Assembly: GCA_046537735.1 (NCBI GenBank)
Contig: JBKHKH010000107.1
Coordinates: forward strand, 1 to 6,784
Source of the DNA: JdFR-22 sp046537735
GTDB lineage: Archaea > Halobacteriota > Archaeoglobi > Archaeoglobales > Archaeoglobaceae
Direction: 5' to 3'
DNA length: 6,784 bases
Position numbers and translations under genes: made by a program. Shown here one piece after another: positions 1-4,865 of the stretch (position 1 is the stretch's first letter; each line of letters begins with the position of its first letter). Under the pieces are notes generated by a model that made no database searches, was not told the DNA's origin, and saw only the letters and a program-made list of their open reading frames with translations.

Positions 1-1071
1 ATCAACTTCTTTCTGGCTCCTATCGTGCCAGTAACATATTTCCATGACAGGATGGTACAAATACTTCCTTCTTAAGAGCTCTGTCGCCACCAAGTTCTCC
101 ATCCTTAATCCCTTATCTTCCACTCCATAGACTGAGGCAAAGCCGGTGTCGATAAGGTAAAGCTTTGCGATACTCTTCATCTTCTCTTTCTCGCTAAAAC
201 CGAATTTCTGCACTGGAATTACAAACCCTATGTCCTCCAGATAAGAAAAGTATTCATATACCGTGTTTTTGCTTACAGAAGCTCCAGAAGACAGTGCATT
301 GTATAAACTTCTGATTGACGTTCTTCTGGAGAAGTTTTTCACTATGAGTTTTATGAGATCCTTCATCACCTGAATTTTTCCGATTCCGTATCTCTCCACC
401 AGATCCTTGTACACCACCATATCCAGATACTCCTGGAGAGTCCTTATCTTCAGGTGCTCCTCATAATTTACCAGCTCAGGGAACCCCCCATACTTGAGAT
501 ATTCTTCCAGATAACCATTTATCCGCCCTCTTTCATCCTCAATATAGGGTTCAACCGCATTAAAACCCTTAAAACTCAGGAATTCCTTAAAAGAAAGAGG
601 AAATAACTTAAAACTCAGGCTCCTCCCTCTCAAAGAAGTGGCGATTTCCTTGCTAAGTAGTTGTGAGGACGACCCGGTGATGAAGATCCTTACTCCCTTC
701 CGTTCAAGTAACCTCCTTACAAATTTCTCCCACCCCTGAACATTTTGAATCTCATCAAAAAGAAAGTACATGACCTTTGATTCAGGATTGTGCTTCTTGT
801 AAACCTCTATTATCCTTGATAAATCACTTGACGAAATCCCTTCCAAACGATTATCCTCAAAATTTATATAGAACACATCCTTTAACCTTAAACCACTATC
901 TACCAGCTCCCGGGCTATTTGGTATAGCAAATATGTTTTCCCCACCCTTCTAAGACCTATTATCGTAATTGCTTTGTCTATATCAACAGGAATGTTGTGT
1001 ATGAGCTCCCTTTTGTTTAGTTCTGGAATACCCATTTTATGGAACTCAACAATAACTTCTTCCAGCTTCAT
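1..1071 (-). CDS. AAA+ ATPase with DUF4143-type C-terminus, 3' end beyond the window
   Basis: I translated 357 codons from the ATG at 1071 to the window edge without a stop. The Walker A motif is GLRRVGKT (residues 39-46), Walker B is FLFDEIQ (103-109) and the sensor-1 strand is FITGSSS (130-136). The family motif GGFPEL follows at 195-200. The last visible part (about 325-357) has the E-LLRR...W-x(6)-EVD pattern that opens the PD-(D/E)XK nuclease-like DUF4143 region; the ExK half lies outside. Family knowledge: these are cytoplasmic P-loop ATPases common in archaea and bacteria, with unsettled function and often mobile or defence-associated. About 40 residues are probably missing. No Shine-Dalgarno precedes the ATG, and a TATA-like box about 25 nt upstream suggests a leaderless message. 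The sequence looks intact. It is unrelated in domain type to the DUF234 ATPase at the other end of the window, although both are P-loop ATPases with nuclease-like tails. Confidence 0.9.
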   Translation of the reverse strand, partial: MKLEEVIVEFHKMGIPELNKRELIHNIPVDIDKAITIIGLRRVGKTYLLYQIARELVDSGLRLKDVFYINFEDNRLEGISSSDLSRIIEVYKKHNPESKVMYFLFDEIQNVQGWEKFVRRLLERKGVRIFITGSSSQLLSKEIATSLRGRSLSFKLFPLSFKEFLSFKGFNAVEPYIEDERGRINGYLEEYLKYGGFPELVNYEEHLKIRTLQEYLDMVVYKDLVERYGIGKIQVMKDLIKLIVKNFSRRTSIRSLYNALSSGASVSKNTVYEYFSYLEDIGFVIPVQKFGFSEKEKMKSIAKLYLIDTGFASVYGVEDKGLRMENLVATELLRRKYLYHPVMEICYWHDRSQKEVD

Positions 1072-1081
1072 ATAGACTAAC

Positions 1082-1114
1082 CAACTAAGACATATTTATG
1101 ATTTTTGTCCTTAT
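1082..1114. repeat. 33-bp dispersed repeat, copy A
   Basis: This segment matches 5256-5288 at 30 of 33 positions in the same orientation, and all three differences are C/T transitions. It covers the presumed promoter of the DUF4143 ATPase. On the minus strand both copies can also be read as protein (DKNHKYVLV here, DKDHRYVLV in copy B), so it may be a coding remnant rather than a regulatory repeat. Confidence 0.75.
1091..1100 (-). promoter_or_regulatory. TATA-like box for the DUF4143 ATPase
   Basis: On the minus strand the box reads CATAAATATG and is centred about 25 nt before the ATG at 1071. The same spacing is seen at the two other leaderless promoters in this window. It lies inside a 33-bp segment repeated near 5256-5288. 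A second A/T box, ATTTATATCT (1121-1130), would instead give a leader of about 30 nt. Confidence 0.45.
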
Positions 1115-1461
1115 CCAACAAGATATAAATCACTCAATAATAGCTCTAAGGTGTAGGATACGTAACATAAAATATCCCTAAAGATCCCGCAACCACTCCC
1201 CAAACTCTTTTAACTCCTCATCCCTCATAGCCCAACATTAGCCTTCAACACTCCAACTTATTACCAATATCAAATCTCCCTCATACACAGCAGCATAAAA
1301 AGTCATATTCCCTATAGCATCAGTCAACTGGTACTCACCACCATGCCCCGGCCTCAATTCATCAAGATACTCGAACACCTCAGGAGTTAGGACATACCTT
1401 CCCAGCCCACATTTGATGGAACTTCCTCGATACTGGGCTTCTCCACGAACTCCTCCACCTT

Positions 1462-1583
1462 ACAATCAGAGTTGGATGAAGATTATGCTCCCTAGAAAGC
1501 TGACCCAACGATTTACCAGAGTCAAGCTCATTAACAACTGAAATTTTGAATTCCCTAGTGAATCTTCTTCGTTGCTTACCCAT
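1462..1583 (-). pseudogene. Truncated IS3-family transposase OrfA
   Basis: From ATG 1583 the reading MGKQRRRFTREFKISVV continues through SLGQLSREHNLHPTLI. This is the N-terminal helix-turn-helix of an IS3/IS911-type OrfA (transposase_8 family), which binds the IS ends. After about 40 residues the frame runs into galU DNA; the residues beyond (to a stop at 1380) are galU read in the wrong frame. A GAGG-type ribosome site lies before the ATG. Full OrfA is about 90-100 residues, so this fragment cannot be functional on its own. Confidence 0.8.
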
Positions 1584-1636
1584 TATACACCCCTCTTATC
1601 TCATAGCTTAACTAATTGTCCACTTTTAGGGGTGCA
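1462..1636 (-). mobile_element. 5' remnant of an IS3-family (IS150-like) insertion sequence inside galU
   Basis: The galU reading stops matching at about 1638. There the minus strand continues TGCACCCCTAAAAGTGGACA, which resembles the left terminal inverted repeat of IS150-group IS3 elements. An orfA start follows 50 nt later. The match to orfA fades at about 1462, where galU coding resumes (AAGGTGGAGGAG). Only the left end remains: orfB, the right end and the central galU segment are all gone. That is what a single deletion running from inside the IS into galU would leave. The exact right junction is ambiguous by several bases because both sequences can supply the same bases. Confidence 0.7.
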
Positions 1637-1708
1637 CCTCAAAGATATCCTTGATCCCCGAATAATAAGCTTCCTCCACCACGTACTGGATAAACGGGCT
1701 TATGCACT

Positions 1709-1855
1709 ACAGGGACCATCTCCTTGGGCTGAGTCTTCGTCAGGTAACATCCTGGTCCCAAAACCTGCCGCCGGAATAACTGCCTTCTTGACCCTCATAT
1801 TTGTCACCACTTAGATTAAACATATTCCTGCTTTAACGTATTAATTTTTCTCTTA
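1709..1855. repeat. 147-bp perfect direct repeat, copy 1 (galU 5' region)
   Basis: The segment is identical, base for base, to 3279-3425, with an offset of 1570. On the minus strand it holds about 57 bp upstream of the galU ATG (A/T-rich box, GGTGA ribosome site) and the first 30 or so galU codons, including the two-base deletion after MLP. Copy 1 runs on into the rest of the galU pseudogene. The shared frameshift shows that galU was already damaged before the copy was made, or that the copies have been homogenised since. Confidence 0.97.
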
Positions 1856-1955
1856 AGTGAGTAATACACCATCCCCGAAGGAACATTACGGCGTAAATAA
1901 CATCTTTGAGTAAAAAATCCGGTGGAATAGCATTCAATAGGATTCAAACTCTTGT

Positions 1956-1968
1956 AAATAAAAACAAA
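1956..1968 (-). terminator. T-rich tract after the antitoxin-PIN array
   Basis: The minus strand reads TTTGTTTTTATTT beginning 6 nt after the stop codon of the last PIN gene. T-rich tracts without a hairpin are typical archaeal terminators. The rest of 1856-1955 holds no gene I can support. Confidence 0.45.
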
Positions 1969-1973
1969 CTTTC

Positions 1974-2412
1974 TTACTCTTTTAGTAGCTCCAAAACCTC
2001 TTTTGTGGTGTACCTTCTGACCAAATTCTGGTGTTTGAAGTGTTTATCATTTGACCACAGGTGACAGTCCAGCGATAATGCCAGAGCCAGAAAGGGAGAA
2101 TCTTTCTCATCTATGTTCTTCATTATATCTACAGCTCTCGCCAGTTTCTCCAGGTAAATATTCTGGGGAATTATTTCTATGTTCTTGAAAAGGTCGCTTA
2201 TCAGGAAATCGAACTTGGCTCGTTTGTCTTTCTTGGCCAACTTGTTTTATCAGGTCTCTATACTCTTCAAGTTCGGAGAGAAAAAACTCTGGTACAAAAA
2301 ACTTGATATTCTTACTTTCAATAATGGACCATACTGGGCTAGATGGGTTTATTAGAGCTGCAATCAAGACGTTCGTGTCTACTACAAAGCATCTCTCTTT
2401 GTTTTCTCCCAA
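1974..2412 (-). pseudogene. PIN-domain toxin (VapC-like), single-base frameshift
   Basis: Two abutting frames make one full PIN domain of 145 residues. The first runs from TTG 2412 and carries VVDTN (D12) and the acidic SELEEY segment (E47-E50). The second resumes at 2240 (KKDKRAKFDFLISDLFKN) and carries DSPFLALAL (D104) and SNDKHF (D122). All expected acidic residues of a metal-dependent PIN ribonuclease are present, so the break is recent: one extra base at about 2241 (after CAA, before TTG GCC). It overlaps its antitoxin by 31 nt. The TTG start falls at the codon matching the ATG start of the relic at 3088, both over a Trp codon of the antitoxin. A sequencing error or +1 recoding could also explain it; I favour a real mutation or an assembly error over recoding. 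Confidence 0.85.
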
Positions 2413-2588
2413 GCCCTCTGCCTCGCTGTTTCAAATTTCTCCAAATCTTCTTCTTCAAGCCCAAGAGACTTTATAGCTTCTCTGATGCTCCTAAGCCTGT
2501 TAGCCTTTAGATTAAGCTCCTTTTCCAGCTCAAATTTTGCTATTTCGGGAGGTAATTCATCAGGAATCCTAATTTTTATTTCAGGCAC
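2382..2588 (-). CDS. Small antitoxin of the PIN module (copy 1 of a three-member family)
   Basis: This gene encodes 68 residues. An N-terminal beta strand (EIKIRIPDEL) is followed by two charged helices and the pattern LGLEEEDLEKFETARQRAW. I chose GTG 2588 because AGGAG lies 8 nt upstream and because the paralogues at 2945 and 3264 then align from residue 1 (M-x-E-x-x-x-K/R-x-P). An in-frame GTG at 2597 has the ribosome site directly against it and is less likely. The gene overlaps the frameshifted PIN toxin. By position and architecture it is an antitoxin that should bind and neutralise the PIN nuclease and may bind DNA. I do not recognise a named family. It has its own promoter with a 12-bp palindrome. 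Confidence 0.8.
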   Translation of the reverse strand: MPEIKIRIPDELPPEIAKFELEKELNLKANRLRSIREAIKSLGLEEEDLEKFETARQRAWEKTKRDAL

Positions 2589-2607
2589 GTATTTCACTCC
2601 TAATTTC

Positions 2608-2632
2608 TATTGTACAATAATTTATTGATAAG
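2608..2632 (-). promoter_or_regulatory. Promoter and palindromic candidate operator of antitoxin copy 1
   Basis: A perfect 12-bp palindrome, TATTGTACAATA (2608-2619), abuts an A/T box read as AATAAATTATT on the minus strand (2620-2630). The start codon is 20 nt downstream of the palindrome. A palindrome between the TATA box and the expected transcription start is where an archaeal autorepressor usually binds. Its half-sites ATTGT/ACAAT recur upstream of the UPF0175 gene. Confidence 0.5.
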
Positions 2633-2665
2633 TTTTTCTCTACCTCTAAATAATCAATTCCCAGT

Positions 2666-2722
2666 TCATTTTTTAGTGGAGATCCTGACAAGTGCAGAGA
2701 AAAGTATATTGATGTCTATCAC
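2666..2722 (-). pseudogene. N-terminal stub of a second PIN toxin
   Basis: Four nucleotides after the antitoxin at 2727-2945, a GTG (2722) opens VIDINILFSALVRISTKK and stops at 2666. The reading is the usual PIN start (VIDTNVLFSAL) with T changed to I. The remaining 120 or so residues are absent. Downstream sequence to 2620 is A/T-rich with no recognisable PIN continuation. The stub cannot be a nuclease. Confidence 0.7.
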
Positions 2723-2726
2723 AGCT

Positions 2727-2945
2727 TCATTCAGTTCCTTTCACTCTTTTAAATAAGGTTTTCTTCACCAGGTGGTCCAGCTCGTCAATATCTTCTTCCT
2801 TCAACTGGCTTTCTTCCGTTAAAATGTCCCCTAACTTTATTTCAGAAATTCTTTGGATTAACACATATTCCAAAAATCTCAGATCCTCTTCTCTTTCAAG
2901 AATCCATTTCAAATCATCAGGTATCTTTATCGACAGTTCAACCAT
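2727..2945 (-). CDS. Small antitoxin (copy 2 of the family)
   Basis: This gene encodes 72 residues from ATG 2945, starting MVELSIKIPDDL and ending in a helical tail with LKEEDIDELDHLVKKTLFKR. It aligns with the two neighbouring paralogues at the strand (I-K-I-P), the EEDIDEL segment and the basic end. AGAGG lies about 8 nt upstream, inside the end of the preceding PIN relic, whose stop is only 5 nt away. It has no visible promoter of its own and should be co-transcribed with the upstream antitoxin (3055-3264). Its cognate toxin is reduced to a stub, so it is an orphan antitoxin. Whether it still neutralises a PIN toxin elsewhere is unknown. Confidence 0.8.
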   Translation of the reverse strand: MVELSIKIPDDLKWILEREEDLRFLEYVLIQRISEIKLGDILTEESQLKEEDIDELDHLVKKTLFKRVKGTE

Positions 2946-2950
2946 CCTTA

Positions 2951-3088
2951 TTACCTCTTATCCAAGAATATTAAAGATTCTTTAGTAAGAACAGGATCTC
3001 TCAGTTTTGATTTTGCTGGAATTAAAGAAGAAATTACTATGTTCGTATCAATAACTAAAGCCCCAACTTCTTTTTCTCTTCTCTCCAT
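2951..3088 (-). pseudogene. N-terminal stub of a third PIN toxin
   Basis: From ATG 3088, inside the end of the upstream antitoxin (34-nt overlap), I read 45 residues: MERREKEVGALVIDTNIVISSLI, then a tail KLRDPVLTKESLIFLDKR and TAA at 2953-2951. The catalytic Asp of VIDTN is there, but all later acidic residues are missing. The sequence jumps straight to the ribosome site of the next antitoxin, so a deletion probably fused this gene to the upstream edge of copy 2 and removed that copy's promoter. Confidence 0.8.
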
Positions 3089-3264
3089 ACTTGTTCCCTG
3101 ACCTTCTCTAGATCTTTTAAGTCATTTTCATTCAGGTCCAGTTTTTCTACTGTCTTTTCGATGAGCTCTCTTTTCTTTTTTTCCAGAGTTATTATCCTTT
3201 CAACCTGTAACTTAAAGAAGTCCTCATCCATCCACTCCGGAACTTTGACATTAATCTCTTTCAC
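3055..3264 (-). CDS. Small antitoxin (copy 3, first gene of the array)
   Basis: This gene encodes 69 residues: strand MKEINVKVPEW, then long charged helices with LDLNENDLKDLEKVREQVW and a lysine-rich end. It is clearly paralogous to the gene at 2382-2588 (shared EI-x-V/I-x-V/I-P start, LxxxDLE, R-x-x-x-W). I prefer GTG 3264 over GTG 3273: AGGTGA lies 6 nt before 3264, and the length then matches the paralogues. The stop of the galU-derived stub lies at 3272-3270, 5 nt before the start, so ribosomes leaving the stub could re-initiate here. Its own toxin is a 45-residue relic. The promoter appears to be the one inherited from galU. Confidence 0.8.
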   Translation of the reverse strand: MKEINVKVPEWMDEDFFKLQVERIITLEKKKRELIEKTVEKLDLNENDLKDLEKVREQVWREEKKKLGL

Positions 3265-3269
3265 CCTCT

Positions 3270-3368
3270 TCACCTCTCACAGGGACCATCTCCTTGGGCT
3301 GAGTCTTCGTCAGGTAACATCCTGGTCCCAAAACCTGCCGCCGGAATAACTGCCTTCTTGACCCTCAT
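3270..3368 (-). pseudogene. 32-codon galU N-terminal stub leading into the antitoxin array
   Basis: ATG 3368 opens the same galU start as at 1798 (AVIPAAGFGTRMLP). Because of the shared two-base deletion it then reads out of frame (DEDSAQGDGPCER) to TGA at 3272-3270. The galU match ends at 3279, where antitoxin DNA begins. GGTGA lies 5 nt before the ATG, so the stub should be translated. Its stop sits right at the first antitoxin's ribosome site. It has no enzymatic role but could act as a coupled leader. Confidence 0.75.
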
Positions 3369-3425
3369 ATTTGTCACCACTTAGATTAAACATATTCCTG
3401 CTTTAACGTATTAATTTTTCTCTTA
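3279..3425. repeat. 147-bp perfect direct repeat, copy 2
   Basis: Identical to 1709-1855. Copy 2 joins intergenic DNA on one side (3426 onward) and the first antitoxin gene on the other. With copy 1 it brackets the 1423-bp antitoxin-PIN array. Recombination between the copies would excise 1570 bp and leave one repeat. Confidence 0.97.
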
Positions 3426-3456
3426 TACTATACTCTTATGTTTTAAGCTTTTATAG
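3409..3456 (-). promoter_or_regulatory. Candidate promoters of the galU stub and antitoxin array
   Basis: Two A/T boxes face the array. One, inside the repeat (3409-3419, minus strand AAAAATTAATA), would start transcription about 20 nt before ATG 3368. It is present in both repeat copies. A stronger-looking box, CTATAAAAGC (3447-3456), lies just outside copy 2, so only this copy of the galU start has it. Confidence 0.45.
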
Positions 3457-3504
3457 CTAGAGACCAAAGCTGCGGAAAAAGTAACCATAACCAAGAAAAC
3501 ATTC

Positions 3505-3525
3505 ACCTCAAGCCTCAAACCTCAA
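3505..3525. repeat. Three tandem heptamers upstream of the DUF5678 operon
   Basis: The plus strand reads ACCTCAA, GCCTCAA, ACCTCAA in direct succession, followed by a partial TTCAAG. They lie 13 bp upstream of the TATA-like box of the plus-strand operon. Iterated heptamers at this position could be activator sites, or chance in A/C-rich DNA. The remainder of 3426-3586 holds only promoter signals. Confidence 0.5.
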
Positions 3526-3537
3526 TTCAAGAAAAAA

Positions 3538-3580
3538 CTTTAAAGCAAAAAACCAAGTAATACATAGCAGTTGTAGGTGA
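3538..3580 (+). promoter_or_regulatory. TATA-like box and ribosome site of the DUF5678-protease operon
   Basis: CTTTAAAG (3538-3545) would place the transcription start near 3568. AGGTGA (3575-3580) then lies 6 nt before ATG 3587, close to the anti-Shine-Dalgarno optimum. Unlike the minus-strand ATPase and UPF0175 genes, this operon has a leader. Confidence 0.5.
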
Positions 3581-3586
3581 AGAAGT

Positions 3587-3793
3587 ATGGAAGCTCATGA
3601 TTATTTCTTAAGGCACTCGCAGGAATTGTCAGAGAAGTATCCGGGGAAATACATTGCTATCGTTGGTCAAGAACTTGTTGCAGTGAGCACTTCTGGGCAT
3701 GAGGCGTTTGAGAAAGCGAAGAAGGAATATCCTGACAAAGAGATCTATATAGCCTATATCCCAACAGAGGAAGAGACAATAACTTTGCTATGA
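3587..3793 (+). CDS. DUF5678 family protein
   Basis: This gene encodes 68 residues. After a short helical start (DYFLRHSQELSEKYPGKY) come an alternating strand IAIVGQELVAVS, the helix EAFEKAKKEYPDKE, and the strand IYIAYIP. This is the pattern of DUF5678, a small alpha/beta family of unknown function that often precedes a retropepsin-like protease gene in archaea and bacteria. That is the arrangement here: its TGA overlaps the next ATG by 4 nt (ATGA), implying translational coupling and a joint role. There is no signal peptide or membrane segment, so it should be cytoplasmic. One can speculate that it is a substrate, chaperone or inhibitor of the protease; nothing in the sequence decides this. 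Confidence 0.85.
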   Translation: MEAHDYFLRHSQELSEKYPGKYIAIVGQELVAVSTSGHEAFEKAKKEYPDKEIYIAYIPTEEETITLL

Positions 3794-4200
3794 GCTCACA
3801 TTTCCCGTATGTAAAATTAAGGGGAAAATACCTGCCTATCATACCGCTTAAGATTAAGGGAGAAAGCGGGTGGCTAATCTACAATGCATTTGTGGATTCC
3901 GGTGCAGGATATTCTGTGTTTCAATCTGATGTTGCGGAAGACTTGAACCTTGAATTAGAAGGTGGAACGAAGCAATATGTTACTGTTGGAGATGGATCGC
4001 TCATAATTATTTATATACATCGGTTAGATGTCCAAATTGGAGCCGAAGCATTTGAGGCGGAAATCGGTTTCTCAAGGCAACTTGGAATTGGATTTAATAT
4101 TATAGGAAGAAGAAACGTATTTGACAGATTTAAAATCTGCTTTAACGAAGAACAAAAACTAATCGAGTTCCATGAAAAGAGTGGAGAAGTTAAAAGTTAA
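3790..4200 (+). CDS. Retropepsin-like aspartic protease
   Basis: This gene encodes 136 residues with a single retropepsin fold. The catalytic motif is FVDSGAGYSVF (D36-S-G), followed by the flap-region strands (YVTVGDGSLIIIYIHRLDVQIG). Near the end, GFNIIGRRNVFDRF (101-114) matches the hydrophobic-hydrophobic-Gly strand that closes the active site. Family knowledge: such enzymes supply one Asp per chain and work as homodimers, and the length fits one domain. There is no signal peptide. It is coupled to the DUF5678 gene by a 4-nt overlap and ends convergently against the DUF433 relic. The substrate is unknown. The catalytic Asp and fold motifs are intact, so it is probably active. Confidence 0.85.
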   Translation: MSSHFPYVKLRGKYLPIIPLKIKGESGWLIYNAFVDSGAGYSVFQSDVAEDLNLELEGGTKQYVTVGDGSLIIIYIHRLDVQIGAEAFEAEIGFSRQLGIGFNIIGRRNVFDRFKICFNEEQKLIEFHEKSGEVKS

Positions 4201-4370
4201 CTAAATGTCACCATCCAAGAGTAATAAGCCTCCTGTGCAGAGTGCAGAGAAAAGTAGTTAGAGATTGTAATGTAAACTTCTTCTTTCCCTAAAACAGAGG
4301 CAGCATACTCTAAAGAAGCTTTAATATCCTCTTCCTCAATTTCTGGGTATCGCTCCAAAATCTTAAGCAT
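4197..4370 (-). pseudogene. C-terminal relic of a DUF433 antitoxin, running into a PIN-like scrap
   Basis: From ATG 4370 the minus strand reads MLKILERYPEIEEEDIKASL then EYAASVLGKEEVYI. This is the hallmark C-terminal half of DUF433 antitoxins (YPE-EEDI-A-L-YAA). The N-terminal half is absent, and a stop lies just upstream. The frame continues without family resemblance to TAA at 4199-4197. In another frame, 4254-4201 reads LFSALCTGGLLLLDGDI, like the start of a PIN toxin, preceded by a stop where the catalytic IDTN should be. It follows the DUF3368 toxin by 14 nt, so it may still be transcribed. Its 16-bp match to 2691-2706 lies in the PIN-start codons. Confidence 0.65.
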
Positions 4371-4384
4371 CTTGTGAATCTATC

Positions 4385-4861
4385 TTAACCGTCTATTTCC
4401 TTAACTATCCTTATATACACTTTTGTGTCAATCTTCATCCCGCTGTGAATCAACTCATCTAGAATCGTTTTTCCTTCTTCTTTGCTTAATTTCCCTGTTT
4501 TCACCTGGTTGAGGATCAGGGTTGTGACCCACCACACTTTCACTCCCCAGCTCCTCGCCAACAACACCAGCGCTTTATCGTTGGTCAATAGCGTGCAGTT
4601 CTTGTTTTTAGCTAGAAGCAAGAGCTCAGCATCTGCTTGATGGACTCCTTCCATCTCTGCAATAGAAATGGCATCCTTTTTCTCCACCACAACTACCTCT
4701 ACGCGCTCAAAAAAGTTTATTAAGTTGCTTACCCCTGGCTTACCTCTTATTATCACCTCTTCTCGAACAGATGGTGTAGTAACAATTGAATAATCTTCCA
4801 GAATATCCAGTTTTCCGATTTTTGATAGATGAATGAGAGGTGTCGAATCTATAGCAATCAC
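4385..4861 (-). CDS. DUF3368 PIN-domain toxin
   Basis: This gene encodes 158 residues from GTG 4861. The PIN catalytic acids are visible: IDSTPLIHL (D5), PSVREEV (E34/E35), HQADAELLLLA (D77, E79) and LLTNDKAL (D95). Length and motifs match DUF3368, the PIN-like family that is the standard partner of UPF0175 antitoxins. It is predicted to be a metal-dependent ribonuclease that inhibits growth when free. The gene starts 4 nt after the stop of the antitoxin, and GAGTGATC over that stop matches the archaeal Shine-Dalgarno, so the two are one operon. No frameshift or missing residue is seen. It is the only complete toxin in the window. Confidence 0.9.
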   Translation of the reverse strand: MIAIDSTPLIHLSKIGKLDILEDYSIVTTPSVREEVIIRGKPGVSNLINFFERVEVVVVEKKDAISIAEMEGVHQADAELLLLAKNKNCTLLTNDKALVLLARSWGVKVWWVTTLILNQVKTGKLSKEEGKTILDELIHSGMKIDTKVYIRIVKEIDG

Positions 4862-4865
4862 AAGA

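Larger units (their letters stand above)
1178..1798 (-). pseudogene. galU: Decayed galU (UTP-glucose-1-phosphate uridylyltransferase), frameshifted and IS-interrupted
   Basis: The intact enzyme makes UDP-glucose from UTP and glucose-1-phosphate. Fragments in three frames follow family order. From ATG 1798 comes the nucleotide-binding start MRVKKAVIPAAGFGTRMLP. Two bases are then lost, and TKTQPKEMVPVVHKPV follows (1740-1693). Another shift leads to QYVVEEAYYSGIKDIFEV, ending near 1638. An IS fragment intervenes. After it come KVEEFVEKPSIEEVPSN (1461-1411), a shift, GRYVLTPEVFEYLDELRPG and GGEYQLTDAI, an IGNKLE piece, LKANVG, and the C-terminus AMRDEELKEFGEWLRDL with TAG at 1180-1178. GalU is usually about 290 residues; the central part, roughly 130 codons, is missing. 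At least five frame changes make this a dead gene. An SD (GGTGA) and a promoter survive upstream within the 147-bp repeat. Confidence 0.9.

Noticed and set aside
1380..1461. C-terminal part of the transposase-like frame starting at 1583
   Set aside because: The same DNA reads as galU (VEEFVEKPSIEEVPSN) in another frame, so residues beyond about 40 are not transposase.
1572..1814. Plus-strand open frame of 80 codons
   Set aside because: It lies antisense to the galU fragments, shows no domain-like pattern, and spans a pseudogene junction.
1856..1925. Minus-strand reading KDVIYAVMFLRGW as a possible transposase N-terminus
   Set aside because: Too short, with no second motif; a chance open stretch is equally likely.
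2589..2665. Minus-strand reading ELGIDYLEVEKNLS as a continuation of the second PIN stub
   Set aside because: It does not match any part of the neighbouring PIN sequence, and it overlaps the promoter and palindrome of antitoxin copy 1.
3161..3349. Plus-strand open frame of 62 codons
   Set aside because: Antisense to the first antitoxin and the repeat; its composition is that of a shadow frame.
1709..3425. The two 147-bp repeats as a CRISPR array or transposon ends
   Set aside because: There are only two copies, in direct orientation, composed of galU coding DNA, with no short regular spacers, inverted termini or transposase tied to them.
3657..3842. Minus-strand open frame opposite DUF5678 and the protease
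   Set aside because: Both plus-strand genes here are recognisable families with a good ribosome site and coupling.
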